The notes under the pieces were generated by a model, which was given only the letters and a program-made list of their open reading frames with translations, had not been told where the DNA came from and made no database searches. From Gammaproteobacteria bacterium (lineage in GTDB: Bacteria; Pseudomonadota; Gammaproteobacteria; Pseudomonadales; Azotimanducaceae): a stretch of DNA of 59,900 nucleotides. Made by a program: the position numbers and the translations under genes. The DNA lies in NCBI GenBank assembly GCA_004357385.1, contig SMWF01000048.1, positions 1-59,900 on the forward strand. Direction: 5' to 3'. Each line of letters opens with the position of its first letter. Position 1 is the stretch's first letter. Shown piece after piece: positions 40,988 to 49,615 of this stretch.

Positions 40988-41818
40988 CTAGCCGCGAGGC
41001 GGTCCGCGCCGAATGCGCGCCCGGGCTGACTCCAGCGGCTCCATGGCCGGAAACACGCTGTCCATCCACCAGGTTGCACCCGCCGCTTCATACTCCTGGA
41101 CCCGGGCGATGTCGGCTTGGGCGTCGTCGCTGGTGCGCAGGCCACAGACAATCTCGAAGGGCTCGTCGGTGACCCGGTTGGTGGCAATGAGTTCGGCGAT
41201 CTCCGTGACGCTCTGGCTCGACAGCGGCTGGCTGAAATCCTGGTTGATGGCCATGACGCCGTCGTAGCGGGCAGCGCGGCGGAAGGGTTTCCGATTCGGC
41301 CAGGTGCCCGCCAACCAGATGGGTATGCGAGGCGAAGATCCGGCCGCGGCGAAACTCTGCGTCTGAGCCTGGTAGTGCGTGCCCTCGAACTGCACTGGAT
41401 TCCCGCTCCAGAGTTCCTGCAACAGTGCGAGCCCCTCGTCGAGCATCTCCGCACGCACACGCAGGTCGGCGGAATCGCCGAGGTCGTCGAACTCGCTGGG
41501 CCAGAGGCCGCTACCCGCGCCGAACACGAACCGGCCGTCGGAAAGCTGGTCCAGCGTCAGGATCTCGCGCGCCAGTTTGGTGGGCCGGCGCCGTGCAATA
41601 GGCGTGACGCCCGTGCCGATCAGAATCCGTTCCGTCCGCATCGCGATGATGCCGAGCGCAATCCACGGATCGGCATGGAATCCCATGTCGGCCCAGTTCA
41701 CATGGTCCCAGAGAAACACCCCATCCCAGCCGGCGGCTTCGGCGTCGCAAGCGAGGTCGGCGAGACACCGAACGTCACCCAGGTATCCGAAATTGGCGAA
41801 GTTGATTGCGAATTTCAT
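40988..41818 (-). CDS. LLM-class flavin/F420-type oxidoreductase
   Basis: 276 residues from ATG 41818. MKFAINFANFGYLGDVRCLA, GWDGVFLWDHVNWAD, ILIGTGVTPIARRRPTKLAR and LTLDQLSDGRFVFGAGSGLW are luciferase-like monooxygenase blocks. IPIWLAGTWPNRKPFRRAAR is the phosphate-binding part. Divergent from the lipoprotein at 41944, which looks F420/FMN-linked. Cofactor and substrate unknown. Confidence 0.85.
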   Translation of the reverse strand: MKFAINFANFGYLGDVRCLADLACDAEAAGWDGVFLWDHVNWADMGFHADPWIALGIIAMRTERILIGTGVTPIARRRPTKLAREILTLDQLSDGRFVFGAGSGLWPSEFDDLGDSADLRVRAEMLDEGLALLQELWSGNPVQFEGTHYQAQTQSFAAAGSSPRIPIWLAGTWPNRKPFRRAARYDGVMAINQDFSQPLSSQSVTEIAELIATNRVTDEPFEIVCGLRTSDDAQADIARVQEYEAAGATWWMDSVFPAMEPLESARARIRRGPPRG

Positions 41819-41943
41819 CGATCGCCGTCTTGCCTTGCTGTCTTTTCCTCGCCCTGAATGGAACGCGTCGGCATCGGGCAAGTCAATACGGGGGCGCCGC
41901 TGGTAGAATTGTTCGGTCAGGGTTGGTTTCATCGGGAGGACGC

Positions 41944-42444
41944 ATGAATCGATATTTTTCGCAACAGGGTGCGCTGCTGGGTTTGCTGCTGGGAGGGTCG
42001 GTGCTGATGTCGGCCTGCGAACCCCAGGACCGTCGCCCGGGGCTCTGGTTGTCCGGGCAGGCCGCAGGCGCGCCGGCGGATTGGACCTTCGTCAACGAAC
42101 CCCGGGAAGTCTTCCTCGAGACGCATCCCTGGTACGGCATTCCGCACTCCGTGACCGTGGTGGTTGCCGAAGCGAACGGCAAGGTGTTCGTGCCGTCGAT
42201 CTACGATGAGGATCTTCCGTTTCCGGGAACCAAGCGTTGGAACACGAACATTGCCGCCGACCCGAACGTGCGCTTGAAGGTGGGCGATGCCATCTACGAG
42301 ATGACTGCCCGGCCAGCCGCCAACGATGAGGAATGGCAGGAGGGGTTCGCGGCGCTGGCGGCCAAGTATGATTTCTGGCAGGAGTTACTGGACGACGAAA
42401 GTAAGCGTCCGCCCTTTGCGATCATCCGCCTGGAGGCGCGGTGA
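41944..42444 (+). CDS. Lipoprotein with split beta-barrel (F420H2:quinone-reductase/PPOX-like) domain
   Basis: 166 residues. MNRYFSQQGALLGLLLGGSV then LMSAC is a lipobox (Cys ~25). The domain has HSVTVVVAEANGKVFVPSIY, RWNTNIAADPNVRLKVGDAI, recalling the split-barrel NxxADPxVxL segment of deazaflavin-dependent nitroreductase and PNPOx relatives. An exported flavin- or F420-binding lipoprotein of this kind is unusual. Its stop overlaps the start of the next hydrolase gene (GTGA). Confidence 0.7.
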   Translation: MNRYFSQQGALLGLLLGGSVLMSACEPQDRRPGLWLSGQAAGAPADWTFVNEPREVFLETHPWYGIPHSVTVVVAEANGKVFVPSIYDEDLPFPGTKRWNTNIAADPNVRLKVGDAIYEMTARPAANDEEWQEGFAALAAKYDFWQELLDDESKRPPFAIIRLEAR

Positions 42445-43352
42445 CGGCGCCGACGCAGCGCACTTGGCGCCTCGACGACCCCTTCTCGGGTGGCACCATC
42501 GCCATCTCCGGTTGGGACTGGGGCGGCGATCAACCCATTGCCCTGCTGTCGCACGCCAACGGGTTCTGCGGCGCGATGTGGGGTCTCGTGGCCGAGTCGC
42601 TCCGAGCCGACTATCGCGTGATTGCAATCGACCTGCGAGGGCACGGCGATTCACAGGCGCCCGAGGTGCCCGATGGCTATGACTGGGATTACTTCGTGTC
42701 TGATCTGGCCGGGGTGGCGGCCCAGCTTCTGCAGGAGACGGGCCGAACGTCCATAGACTACGGAATTGGGAACTCCTTGGGCGGTATCGTCACCGCGGCG
42801 GCCGAGTTTCGACAGCCTGGATTGTTCCAGCGCATTGCGATGTTGGATCCGCCCATCCATCCCAGCGCGGCGCTGCTGGAAAAGCTTGGCATTGTGCCGA
42901 GCCCGAGAGTTCCATCGGTGATCGCCGAGCAGGCACGCAAGCGCAGTGCAGTGTTCCCGTCCCGCGAATTCGTGCGCGACGCCTGGAAAGACAAACTGCT
43001 GTTTGCCAGCTGGGACCCACGCGCCTTCGAGCTGTATATCAGCGAGGGGTTTCGGGATCGGGACGACGGTCAGGTCGAGTTGAAGTGCGACCCGCTGGTG
43101 GAGGCGACCATCTTCGACACCTCCGGCAGCCTCGATACCTTCGAGTTTGCCCCGCAGGTTACGGCGCCGGTGTTGTTGGTGCGTGCTGCGGACGGCTTCA
43201 TCGCGGATGTGGTGTTTGAGCACCTCGCCGGATTGTTTCCGGACTGTCGCCTGGAAACCGCGACCGCCGGGCATCTGCTACCGATGGAAGCGCCCGACCT
43301 GACCGTCGAGCTGCTGCACCGTTTCGTCAACGGTTCAGGGGGCCCAGGGTAG
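42441..43352 (+). CDS. Alpha/beta hydrolase
   Basis: 303 residues from GTG 42441, overlapping the lipoprotein by 4 nt. LLSHANGFCGAMW is the oxyanion region, YGIGNSLGGIVTAAAEFRQP the nucleophile elbow with Ser, and ATAGHLLPMEAP the catalytic His. DLRGHGDSQAPEVPDGYDWD is the common loop after strand 4. Probable esterase or lactonase; no signal peptide. Confidence 0.83.
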   Translation: MTAPTQRTWRLDDPFSGGTIAISGWDWGGDQPIALLSHANGFCGAMWGLVAESLRADYRVIAIDLRGHGDSQAPEVPDGYDWDYFVSDLAGVAAQLLQETGRTSIDYGIGNSLGGIVTAAAEFRQPGLFQRIAMLDPPIHPSAALLEKLGIVPSPRVPSVIAEQARKRSAVFPSREFVRDAWKDKLLFASWDPRAFELYISEGFRDRDDGQVELKCDPLVEATIFDTSGSLDTFEFAPQVTAPVLLVRAADGFIADVVFEHLAGLFPDCRLETATAGHLLPMEAPDLTVELLHRFVNGSGGPG

Positions 43353-43382
43353 TGTGCCAATACTTACGGCGCACTACACTAG

Positions 43383-44672
43383 TCAGCTGGGATTCGGCCC
43401 CAGCGCATCCAGGGCATTGGCACTTTGGCCCAACGCATGGCCAATGCCGGAAAGCAAGGCGAATGCGCGGGCGACCAGGACGAAGTCGGTGGGCACGCTG
43501 ACCACCGGGTCTTCACGGATGGCGTCGAACATCTCGTCGGTCATGTCCTCGGTGAACTCACCCTGAAACGCACCCGTGTCCGATCGCGCAATCATGCGTC
43601 TGGCGATGTGCAGCAAGGTCTCTTCATTGCCGGTCTGGGTCTCGAATCCCAGCTCCCGGAACGCGCGCAGCATGGCAGACTCGTTGAACGTCATCATCGA
43701 GAACATGAGTTCGAACAACCCCATACCGAAGCCGTCAGGCAGTTGCTTTGCTAGCCCGAAATCGATCAGCGTGAAGACCGGCCGGCCGTGTTCGTTGGCG
43801 TTGACCAGGATGTTCCCGGGGTGTGGATCGGCATGAAAGAATCCGTAGGCGAGGATCATGCGGTTGAAGATGCGCATCAGACGCGCCATGTAACCGTCGA
43901 GATTGACGCCTGCGTCTTTGAGCGCATCCGGGTCGTTGACTCTGGCGCCCTCGACGAATTCCATGGTGATCACGCGGCGTGTGGATAGCTCGGCGAAGAC
44001 GCGTGGTATTTTCACGCTCGGTTCGTCAGCGAAAAACTCGCGCAGGCGGTCCGCGCTCTCCACTTCGCGCCTGAAGTCGAGTTCCATCCTGAGGTGTTTC
44101 TGCAGCTCATCGAGCAGTGGAATGAAATCGAGCGGGCTTTTGTCGAAGCGGTTGTAAATCACCGCAATGTGCCGTGACGCCTGCAGATCGATGTGCATGA
44201 TCTGCTCGATGTCTGGATATTGAACCTTGACCGCCACCTCCTCGCCCGAAGCGAGTCGCGCTTTGTGGACCTGGGCGAGCGAGGCCGCCGCGACGGCCTC
44301 GCGGTCAAATTCCGTGAAGACCTCATGAATGGGCCGACCGAAATCCTCTTCCACCACCCGGCGAATGGTGTCGAAATCCCTGGGCGGTAGCCGATCCTGG
44401 CATTTGGCGAGGGTATCGACGAACTCCCGGGGAAAGACGTCTGAGCGGGTCCCGATCACCTGGCACATCTTCACCAGCATCCCGCGCAGGGTGACCGCCG
44501 TGTGAAATATGTGATCCGCATTGCGCTGATGAACCCGATGCAGCGCGTCGGCGTCCGGCTCGCGTCGGCGTAATCGATCCGACCACGTCAGGCGCTTGTA
44601 GCGCCACCAGACGCACAGCGCGGTCCAACCGATGCGAATCCTCCGATAGAGGGGGTTGGCGCGAATGTGCAT
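43383..44672 (-). CDS. ABC1/UbiB-family atypical kinase
   Basis: 429 residues. The alanine-rich loop AAASLAQVHKA (about 128-138), the ATP-contact Lys in VAVKVQYPDI, YGFFHADPHPGNILV and TLIDFGLAKQL are ABC1 hallmarks. The family's N-terminal KxGQ motif reads K68-M-C-Q71, so the normally invariant Gly is Cys. UbiB proteins control ubiquinone synthesis. No C-terminal membrane helix is evident. It follows the ferritin-like diiron gene by 5 bp and is cotranscribed with it. Confidence 0.87.
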   Translation of the reverse strand: MHIRANPLYRRIRIGWTALCVWWRYKRLTWSDRLRRREPDADALHRVHQRNADHIFHTAVTLRGMLVKMCQVIGTRSDVFPREFVDTLAKCQDRLPPRDFDTIRRVVEEDFGRPIHEVFTEFDREAVAAASLAQVHKARLASGEEVAVKVQYPDIEQIMHIDLQASRHIAVIYNRFDKSPLDFIPLLDELQKHLRMELDFRREVESADRLREFFADEPSVKIPRVFAELSTRRVITMEFVEGARVNDPDALKDAGVNLDGYMARLMRIFNRMILAYGFFHADPHPGNILVNANEHGRPVFTLIDFGLAKQLPDGFGMGLFELMFSMMTFNESAMLRAFRELGFETQTGNEETLLHIARRMIARSDTGAFQGEFTEDMTDEMFDAIREDPVVSVPTDFVLVARAFALLSGIGHALGQSANALDALGPNPS

Positions 44673-44677
44673 GGTGG

Positions 44678-45760
44678 TCAGGCGGGGCTCAGGAGGATGT
44701 CGAGTTCTTCGTCATCCGCATGGGGGAATTCCCATCCCGCGTCCAGGTCCTCGAAGGTGCGCGCGATCCGCGTCGCGCGCGATTCGTCGGCGATGGCCTG
44801 GCGAATCTCCGTGCGCAGGCGCTCACGGTTCTCCCGGGGACGCTGCGTGGCCATGCCGCGCAGTTGCCCACGGAAGATGGTGTCGATGACTTCGCTGCCG
44901 GGGATGGCGAACGTTCCGTCGGGCGAGCAGAGGGTATGTCCCCGAAGTTCCGAGAGCGCGACCGTCAGATAGTCGACGTGCGGGACTTCATCGCGTGCGA
45001 TGCAATCGACGATGTGGGCGGCGCGCTCGGCATCGGCGCTGACCTCGGGATCGCCGAGCAGCTGCTTGGCCCAGGTGAAGGTGTTGTCCGCAAAGGTTTC
45101 GATGATGAGCACGTTGGCCATCATCGTGATCATGCCTTCCATGCGCTCGCTGAGTTCGGGAAAGGCGCGCTTGCGTTCGCCGCGTGAGCCGCCCGTCATC
45201 AGGCGCAGCAACACGTCGTTGGGTATGTCGGGTTTGTCGAGGCCGACGTCACGGGCGGCTTCCCACATCTGTTTGTGACCGCCCTGATCGCGGTGGCCCG
45301 CCTCGTCCCGGGCATGTGCCTCGAACAGTCCGCTGCCCAGATGAGCAAGCGAGGTACCGTCGATCGATTCTTTGATCTCGCGATCGAAGTCCGGCAATTG
45401 TACTTCTCGAATGCGGGCGCCGAAGCCCTCGACGATGGAGATGATGGTCAGTGCCCGGGTCAGAGGATCGACGACGCCTTCGGTGAGCAGGAACTTGGCC
45501 TGGGGATAGTTGGGATAGCTGGGCGGCACGTACTTGTCGGGAACCACCACCACGGGCAGACCGTCTGCAGCGAGCCGCCGATGCCAGTTCGCGATGGCAC
45601 GGCGCCGAACGGCGCCCCGCGGCGACACGTATTTGCCGCCGATATAGCCACCATGGCAGCGCACGCCGCCCGTGATCAGCGGCTCTTCATAGGCGTCTTC
45701 GGTCATCAGCTCGTCGAAGCTGAACACCAACTGATCGGATTCGACGGCGGTTTCGGCCAT
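44678..45760 (-). CDS. Ferritin-like diiron-carboxylate protein
   Basis: 360 residues from ATG 45760. Two helical halves each give a diiron half-site: E111 (or E147) with DEAGH at 152-156, and E221 (IIETFADNT) with DEVPH at 257-261. DExxH twice with upstream Glu is the ligand pattern of ferritin-like diiron oxygenases. The rest (YVPPSYPNYPQAKFLLTEGV and similar) matches no enzyme I can name. It precedes an ABC1/UbiB-like kinase gene with a 5-bp gap. A hydroxylase or oxygenase role is inferred. Confidence 0.7.
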   Translation of the reverse strand: MAETAVESDQLVFSFDELMTEDAYEEPLITGGVRCHGGYIGGKYVSPRGAVRRRAIANWHRRLAADGLPVVVVPDKYVPPSYPNYPQAKFLLTEGVVDPLTRALTIISIVEGFGARIREVQLPDFDREIKESIDGTSLAHLGSGLFEAHARDEAGHRDQGGHKQMWEAARDVGLDKPDIPNDVLLRLMTGGSRGERKRAFPELSERMEGMITMMANVLIIETFADNTFTWAKQLLGDPEVSADAERAAHIVDCIARDEVPHVDYLTVALSELRGHTLCSPDGTFAIPGSEVIDTIFRGQLRGMATQRPRENRERLRTEIRQAIADESRATRIARTFEDLDAGWEFPHADDEELDILLSPA

Positions 45761-45895
45761 GGTCCCAGGTTCCGGCGCTTTGCTGGCGTTGGCGACAATT
45801 GTGTGCCGATCCGCGTACTTCAACAAGCGCCCTGAAACGGGACTGAGCGCCAGTTGGCACTGTGCTACCCAAGTGCCACGGTGTTTCGCCTTCGA

Positions 45896-46285
45896 TCATT
45901 CGTCGTAGGTCTTCAACTCCACGCCGTTGCCGTCGGGGTCCTTCACATAGATCGACGTACCTTGGCCGCGTGCACCCCAGAGGTTGTGGGGCCCGCTGAT
46001 CTCTACGCCCTGCTCGACGAGACGCGCATACACGGCGTCCCAGGCCTGACGATCCAGCGCCATACAGAAATGATCCAGGTTCGGGGTGGGCGTTTCGGCC
46101 GGGTCATTCTGCGGCAGCAGATCGATGAGGGTGGTTGCGTTGATGCGTATCGAGGGGAAGGGCGCCCGGCCGCTGCGGTAATCCTCGAGTCGCTCGGCCT
46201 CGAGACCCAGGATGTCCGTGTAGAAGGCGATCATTGCCGGTTCGTTGCGAAGTTTCAGCACCAGGTGGTCGAGATTAATTGTCAT
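45896..46285 (-). CDS. VOC-family (glyoxalase/dioxygenase-fold) protein
   Basis: 129 residues. MTINLDHLVLKLRNEPAMIA, FYTDILGLEAERLEDYRSG, LDHFCMALDRQAWDAV and SIYVKDPDGNGVELKTYDE make two beta-alpha-beta-beta-beta modules. H7, H72 and E125-type residues are placed to bind a divalent metal. The substrate is unknown; glyoxalase I, fosfomycin-resistance or dioxygenase-like roles are all possible. Confidence 0.85.
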   Translation of the reverse strand: MTINLDHLVLKLRNEPAMIAFYTDILGLEAERLEDYRSGRAPFPSIRINATTLIDLLPQNDPAETPTPNLDHFCMALDRQAWDAVYARLVEQGVEISGPHNLWGARGQGTSIYVKDPDGNGVELKTYDE

Positions 46286-46305
46286 TCAGGATGACTCCCG
46301 TGCGT

Positions 46306-46791
46306 TCAGATCGGGTGATCCGAATTCAGTGGATCTATTTCCTCGGGTTCCGGTGCTGCCTGACCGCGCCGTTGCGGTGGACTCTTGCTGAAGCGCATCG
46401 TGAACCAGTGCTTCTTGTGCCAACGCGGCGCCTCGCTGGTCCAGAAATGAAGGCGTGGACGGAACCGGGAGGGATCGTCCAGGCAGCCGACTTTGATCGA
46501 GCGTGACTCGGGCGATCGATCGCTGGTGGCGTAGATATGAGTGCCGCAGTGGCCACAGAAATAGCGGATCAGTACGTGACCCGCCTCGGAGAGGGTCTTG
46601 AATTCGCGTGGCGTGCCCCGGGTGACGCGAAAATTTTCGCCTTTCACGATCACCGCGTAACTCGGGCCGCCACCGGAAGTGTACTGGCAGGACCGGCAGC
46701 TGCAGGCCAACTGACGCTCGGTCGCGCCGCGGAACCCGAAGCGAATCTCGCCGCATGAACATCCGCCGGAGTGGTTGGCGATCTCAGACAT
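46306..46791 (-). CDS. GFA-family (glutathione-dependent formaldehyde-activating-like) zinc protein
   Basis: 161 residues. Zinc cysteines are GGCSCGEIRF, CSCRSCQ and YFCGHCGTHIY, in the usual CxC...CxxC...CxxC order. The domain is complete; a Pro/Glu-rich tail follows (PPQRRGQAAPEPEEIDP). Despite the family name most members have unknown substrates; a redox or GSH-adduct role is plausible. It is 20 bp upstream of the VOC gene on the same strand. Confidence 0.9.
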   Translation of the reverse strand: MSEIANHSGGCSCGEIRFGFRGATERQLACSCRSCQYTSGGGPSYAVIVKGENFRVTRGTPREFKTLSEAGHVLIRYFCGHCGTHIYATSDRSPESRSIKVGCLDDPSRFRPRLHFWTSEAPRWHKKHWFTMRFSKSPPQRRGQAAPEPEEIDPLNSDHPI

Positions 46792-46824
46792 GACGCCCCA
46801 CTCCTGCGTTCAAAGACCCCGCGT

Positions 46825-47451
46825 TCAAAGATTGTCCCGATAGTCGGCTTCGACCACTGCGTCGATTTGCTTCGCCGCCTCGGCATCGGCTCCGGTCTGC
46901 TTGGCAAACATCGCGCCGAAGGAGATTTTCTGGCGTTCGGGCCACGCCTCGGGCTTCCACAGGTCTGAACGGATAAACGCTTTGGCGCAGTGGAAGAAAC
47001 ACTCCTCGACACGAATGCGAATCGCCAGCACGGCGGGTTTGCTGCGGGCTGCAAGCCGTTCGAGCAATACCGGGTCTGCGGTAAGCGTGGCACTGCCATT
47101 CACCCGGAGCGTCTCCGGGGTGCCCGGGATCATGAACAGCACCCCGACCTTCGGGTTGCTCAGAATGTTCTGATGGCCATAGGCAAGCTTGTTGCCGGGC
47201 CGGTCCGGAATCACCAGCGTCTGATCGTCTTCCACCAGCACAAATCCGGGCGCGTCGCCCTTGGGCGAGGCATCGATGTTGCCGTTCTGATCCGCCGTGG
47301 ACAGGATCAGGAACGGCACCCGGGCCAGAAAATAGACGGCAAATTCGTTCAGTCGATTCTGATTCTTCTCGCCCAGGCCGGGGATCTCCGCGCCGATCAC
47401 AGCGCGCAGCGCGTCGCTGTTCGTAATGGCATGGGGATCGGCGTCGCTCAA
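46825..47451 (-). CDS. PPOX-class FMN-binding protein (pyridoxamine-phosphate-oxidase-like)
   Basis: 208 residues. Split-barrel sequence FAVYFLARVPFLILSTADQN, NIDASPKGDAPGFVLVEDDQ, VIPDRPGNKLAYGHQNILSN PKVGVLFM is typical of the MSMEG_1061-like PPOX group. It would bind FMN or a deazaflavin at a dimer interface. Other frames over the same DNA (such as a 366-codon one reaching 47884) are shadows. Confidence 0.87.
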   Translation of the reverse strand: MSDADPHAITNSDALRAVIGAEIPGLGEKNQNRLNEFAVYFLARVPFLILSTADQNGNIDASPKGDAPGFVLVEDDQTLVIPDRPGNKLAYGHQNILSNPKVGVLFMIPGTPETLRVNGSATLTADPVLLERLAARSKPAVLAIRIRVEECFFHCAKAFIRSDLWKPEAWPERQKISFGAMFAKQTGADAEAAKQIDAVVEADYRDNL

Positions 47452-47550
47452 GGTTCCACCTTCTACTGTCGGAAAGCTGCTGGGCGAGGGCTTGGCAGTT
47501 AAGCGTACTGCCGGGTGATCCGTCGACGCAAGGAGGGTTTGCTCGAGCGC

Positions 47551-48864
47551 CTAGAATCGGCGCCGATGGACTTCGATCGGCCCGTCGACCTCGATCTTCA
47601 TGAGTGCGGGAATCTTTATCATCAGCAGGAGGGTCAGCGCGGCCAGGCCCACCGCACAGCCGAACAGCGAAATTGCAATGCCGATCGTTTCGGCGAAGAA
47701 CGCCACGGGCAGAGCGCCGATCGGCATCAGTCCGAAGGTCATCATCATGACGCTCATCACCCGGCCGCGCATTTCCGGGACGATGATCAAGGTGACCAGG
47801 CTCATGTGCAGGGACATGAAGATGGAGCTCACCAGGCCCGTCAGGGCGCTGGCGACCATCGCGGTCCAGAATGTCTCGGTCCACGCGAACAGTGCGAGAA
47901 ACACCGACCAGGCGAACGCTGAGGAGAACAGGATCAAGCCCTTGTGGCGGGAATCCGACATTCGCGCCAGCAGCAGCGAGCCGCCGACCGCTCCGGCACC
48001 CATGCCGCTCATCAACAGCCCCAGTTCCGTCGGGCCGCCGAACAGGACCTCGGTGTTGAACACCGGCATCAGCGATTGCACGGGGAACCCGAACAGTAAC
48101 GGGATGAAGGTCATGATGATCAGCCCGCGCAGCACCTCGTGGTTCCAGATGTAGCGGAAGCCGTCGGCAATGTCCCGGGTGATCGGTGCCGAATGGGTCA
48201 TCTGAGAGTGGCCTTGATGGTGGAGCACCAGCAGGCTCAGAACCGAAAGCAGATACAAGGCCGCGTTGACCATGAACACGACACCCACCCCGAAGTGCGA
48301 TGTGGTATCGCCACCGGCGACCAGCGCGATGATTGCGCCGGCGATTCCGGGCCCGAGCACCCGGGAAAGACTCATCGTGGCGGAGTTCAGTGCGATCGCG
48401 TTCACCAGTTGTGCTTCACCGACGATCTCCGGAATGACGGCTTGGCGGGCGGGCATGCTGAAAGACAGGATCGAGCCGTTGAACACGCCGAAGGCGATAA
48501 AATGCCAGAACTCCACGTTGCCGGTGATGACGATGCTGGCCAGCCACACGGTGCCCACGCAGTTGGCCGTCTGGGTGGCAACCATGACCCATTTCTTGGT
48601 CAGCCGATCGGCCGCGACGCCGCCGAACAACGAGAACAGGATCATCGGCAGGGAGAACGACAGCATCACCCAGGCCAGGTCCATGGGTGAACGGGTCATG
48701 TCGTAGATCAGCCAGCCGCGCGCCACCATCTGCATCTGCATGGCGAAGGTCGCGCCGAGGTTGCCGACCCACAGGAACCGGAAATCCCGATTTGCGAGTG
48801 AGCTGAACATGCCCTGTCTGGGCTTGAGGGGGGGATCTTCTGGAAGTGCGCGGGCGGCGCTCAC
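47551..48864 (-). CDS. MFS transporter (EntS/MFS_3-like)
   Basis: About 437 residues with 12 hydrophobic helices. It begins SSLANRDFRFLWVGNLGATF AMQMQMVARGWLIYDMT, then GGVAADRLTKKWVMVATQTA as the A-loop. RMSDSRHKGLILFSSAFAW and VPEMRGRVMSVMMMTFGLMP are further loop motifs of the EntS-like group, which exports siderophores and other small molecules. The start is either GTG 48864 or ATG 48810; both lie before the first helix. A longer frame to 48969 is unlikely. Confidence 0.85.
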   Translation of the reverse strand: MSAARALPEDPPLKPRQGMFSSLANRDFRFLWVGNLGATFAMQMQMVARGWLIYDMTRSPMDLAWVMLSFSLPMILFSLFGGVAADRLTKKWVMVATQTANCVGTVWLASIVITGNVEFWHFIAFGVFNGSILSFSMPARQAVIPEIVGEAQLVNAIALNSATMSLSRVLGPGIAGAIIALVAGGDTTSHFGVGVVFMVNAALYLLSVLSLLVLHHQGHSQMTHSAPITRDIADGFRYIWNHEVLRGLIIMTFIPLLFGFPVQSLMPVFNTEVLFGGPTELGLLMSGMGAGAVGGSLLLARMSDSRHKGLILFSSAFAWSVFLALFAWTETFWTAMVASALTGLVSSIFMSLHMSLVTLIIVPEMRGRVMSVMMMTFGLMPIGALPVAFFAETIGIAISLFGCAVGLAALTLLLMIKIPALMKIEVDGPIEVHRRRF

Positions 48865-48969
48865 GCCGTGATCGAGTGAAACATGCTCGTCTCGTTGCGA
48901 CTCAACCCAACAGGATACGCAAGCGGTCGCAACATTGACAATTCGGCGCGAAACTCGCGGCCCGGCCAA

Positions 48970-49545
48970 TCAGTCCCCGACACCGCCCCAGATGGCCTCG
49001 AGGCGTCGGTCGCGACCGCAGCCGTAGCGGTAGTATTTATAGCGCCACGGATTTTCCAGGTAGTAATTCTGGTGGTAGTCCTCCGCCGGATAGAAGCGGC
49101 GGGTGGGTAACAGTTCGGTGACCACGGCACGCCCGAAATGGGTTTCGTGGGTGGCCTTCGACGCCTCCGCCAGACGCTGTTCGTCGGAATTCGCATAGAA
49201 CACGGCGCTGCGATAGCTATCCCCCTTGTCGCAGAACTGACCGTCGTCGTCGAACGGGTCGATGTTGCGCCAGAACACCGCAAGTAGTTCGGCGTAGCTT
49301 ACTTTGGCCGGATCGTAGCGAACCTGTACCGCCTCGCGATGACCGGTATCGCTGTAGCTGACGTCCTCGTAGGTGGGATTGTCGGTGCGCCCGCCGGTGT
49401 AACCCGAGGTGGTTTCCGATACGCCCTCCAGAACGTCAAAGGGGGGTTCCATGCACCAGAAGCAACCACCGGCGAATATCGCAGTGGCCGCGTGGCCGAC
49501 AGCCGGGGTGAACAGCAGCGCGAACACGAAGATGAGACGGTGCAT
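48970..49545 (-). CDS. msrA: Peptide methionine sulfoxide reductase MsrA, periplasmic
   Basis: 191 residues. A signal peptide (MHRLIFVFALLFTPAVGHAA) precedes the MsrA domain. The catalytic Cys is in FAGGCFWCMEPPFDVLEGV. SGYTGG, then YEDVSYSDTGHREAVQVRYD and YPAEDYHQNYY are conserved family blocks. The reductase repairs Met-S-sulfoxide; the export signal indicates envelope protein repair. A C-terminal RYGCGRDRR could supply a resolving Cys. Confidence 0.93.
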   Translation of the reverse strand: MHRLIFVFALLFTPAVGHAATAIFAGGCFWCMEPPFDVLEGVSETTSGYTGGRTDNPTYEDVSYSDTGHREAVQVRYDPAKVSYAELLAVFWRNIDPFDDDGQFCDKGDSYRSAVFYANSDEQRLAEASKATHETHFGRAVVTELLPTRRFYPAEDYHQNYYLENPWRYKYYRYGCGRDRRLEAIWGGVGD

Positions 49546-49615
49546 GAAACTAAGATACCCTATCTTGCCTCGGGTGAAGGCGGGAGCCCCTCATTGGGTT
49601 TGGGGAACGGCGCTG

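Noticed and set aside
46784..47884. 366-codon minus-strand ORF
   Set aside because: A frame shadow of the PPOX and MFS genes with a low-complexity Arg/Asp/Gly composition.
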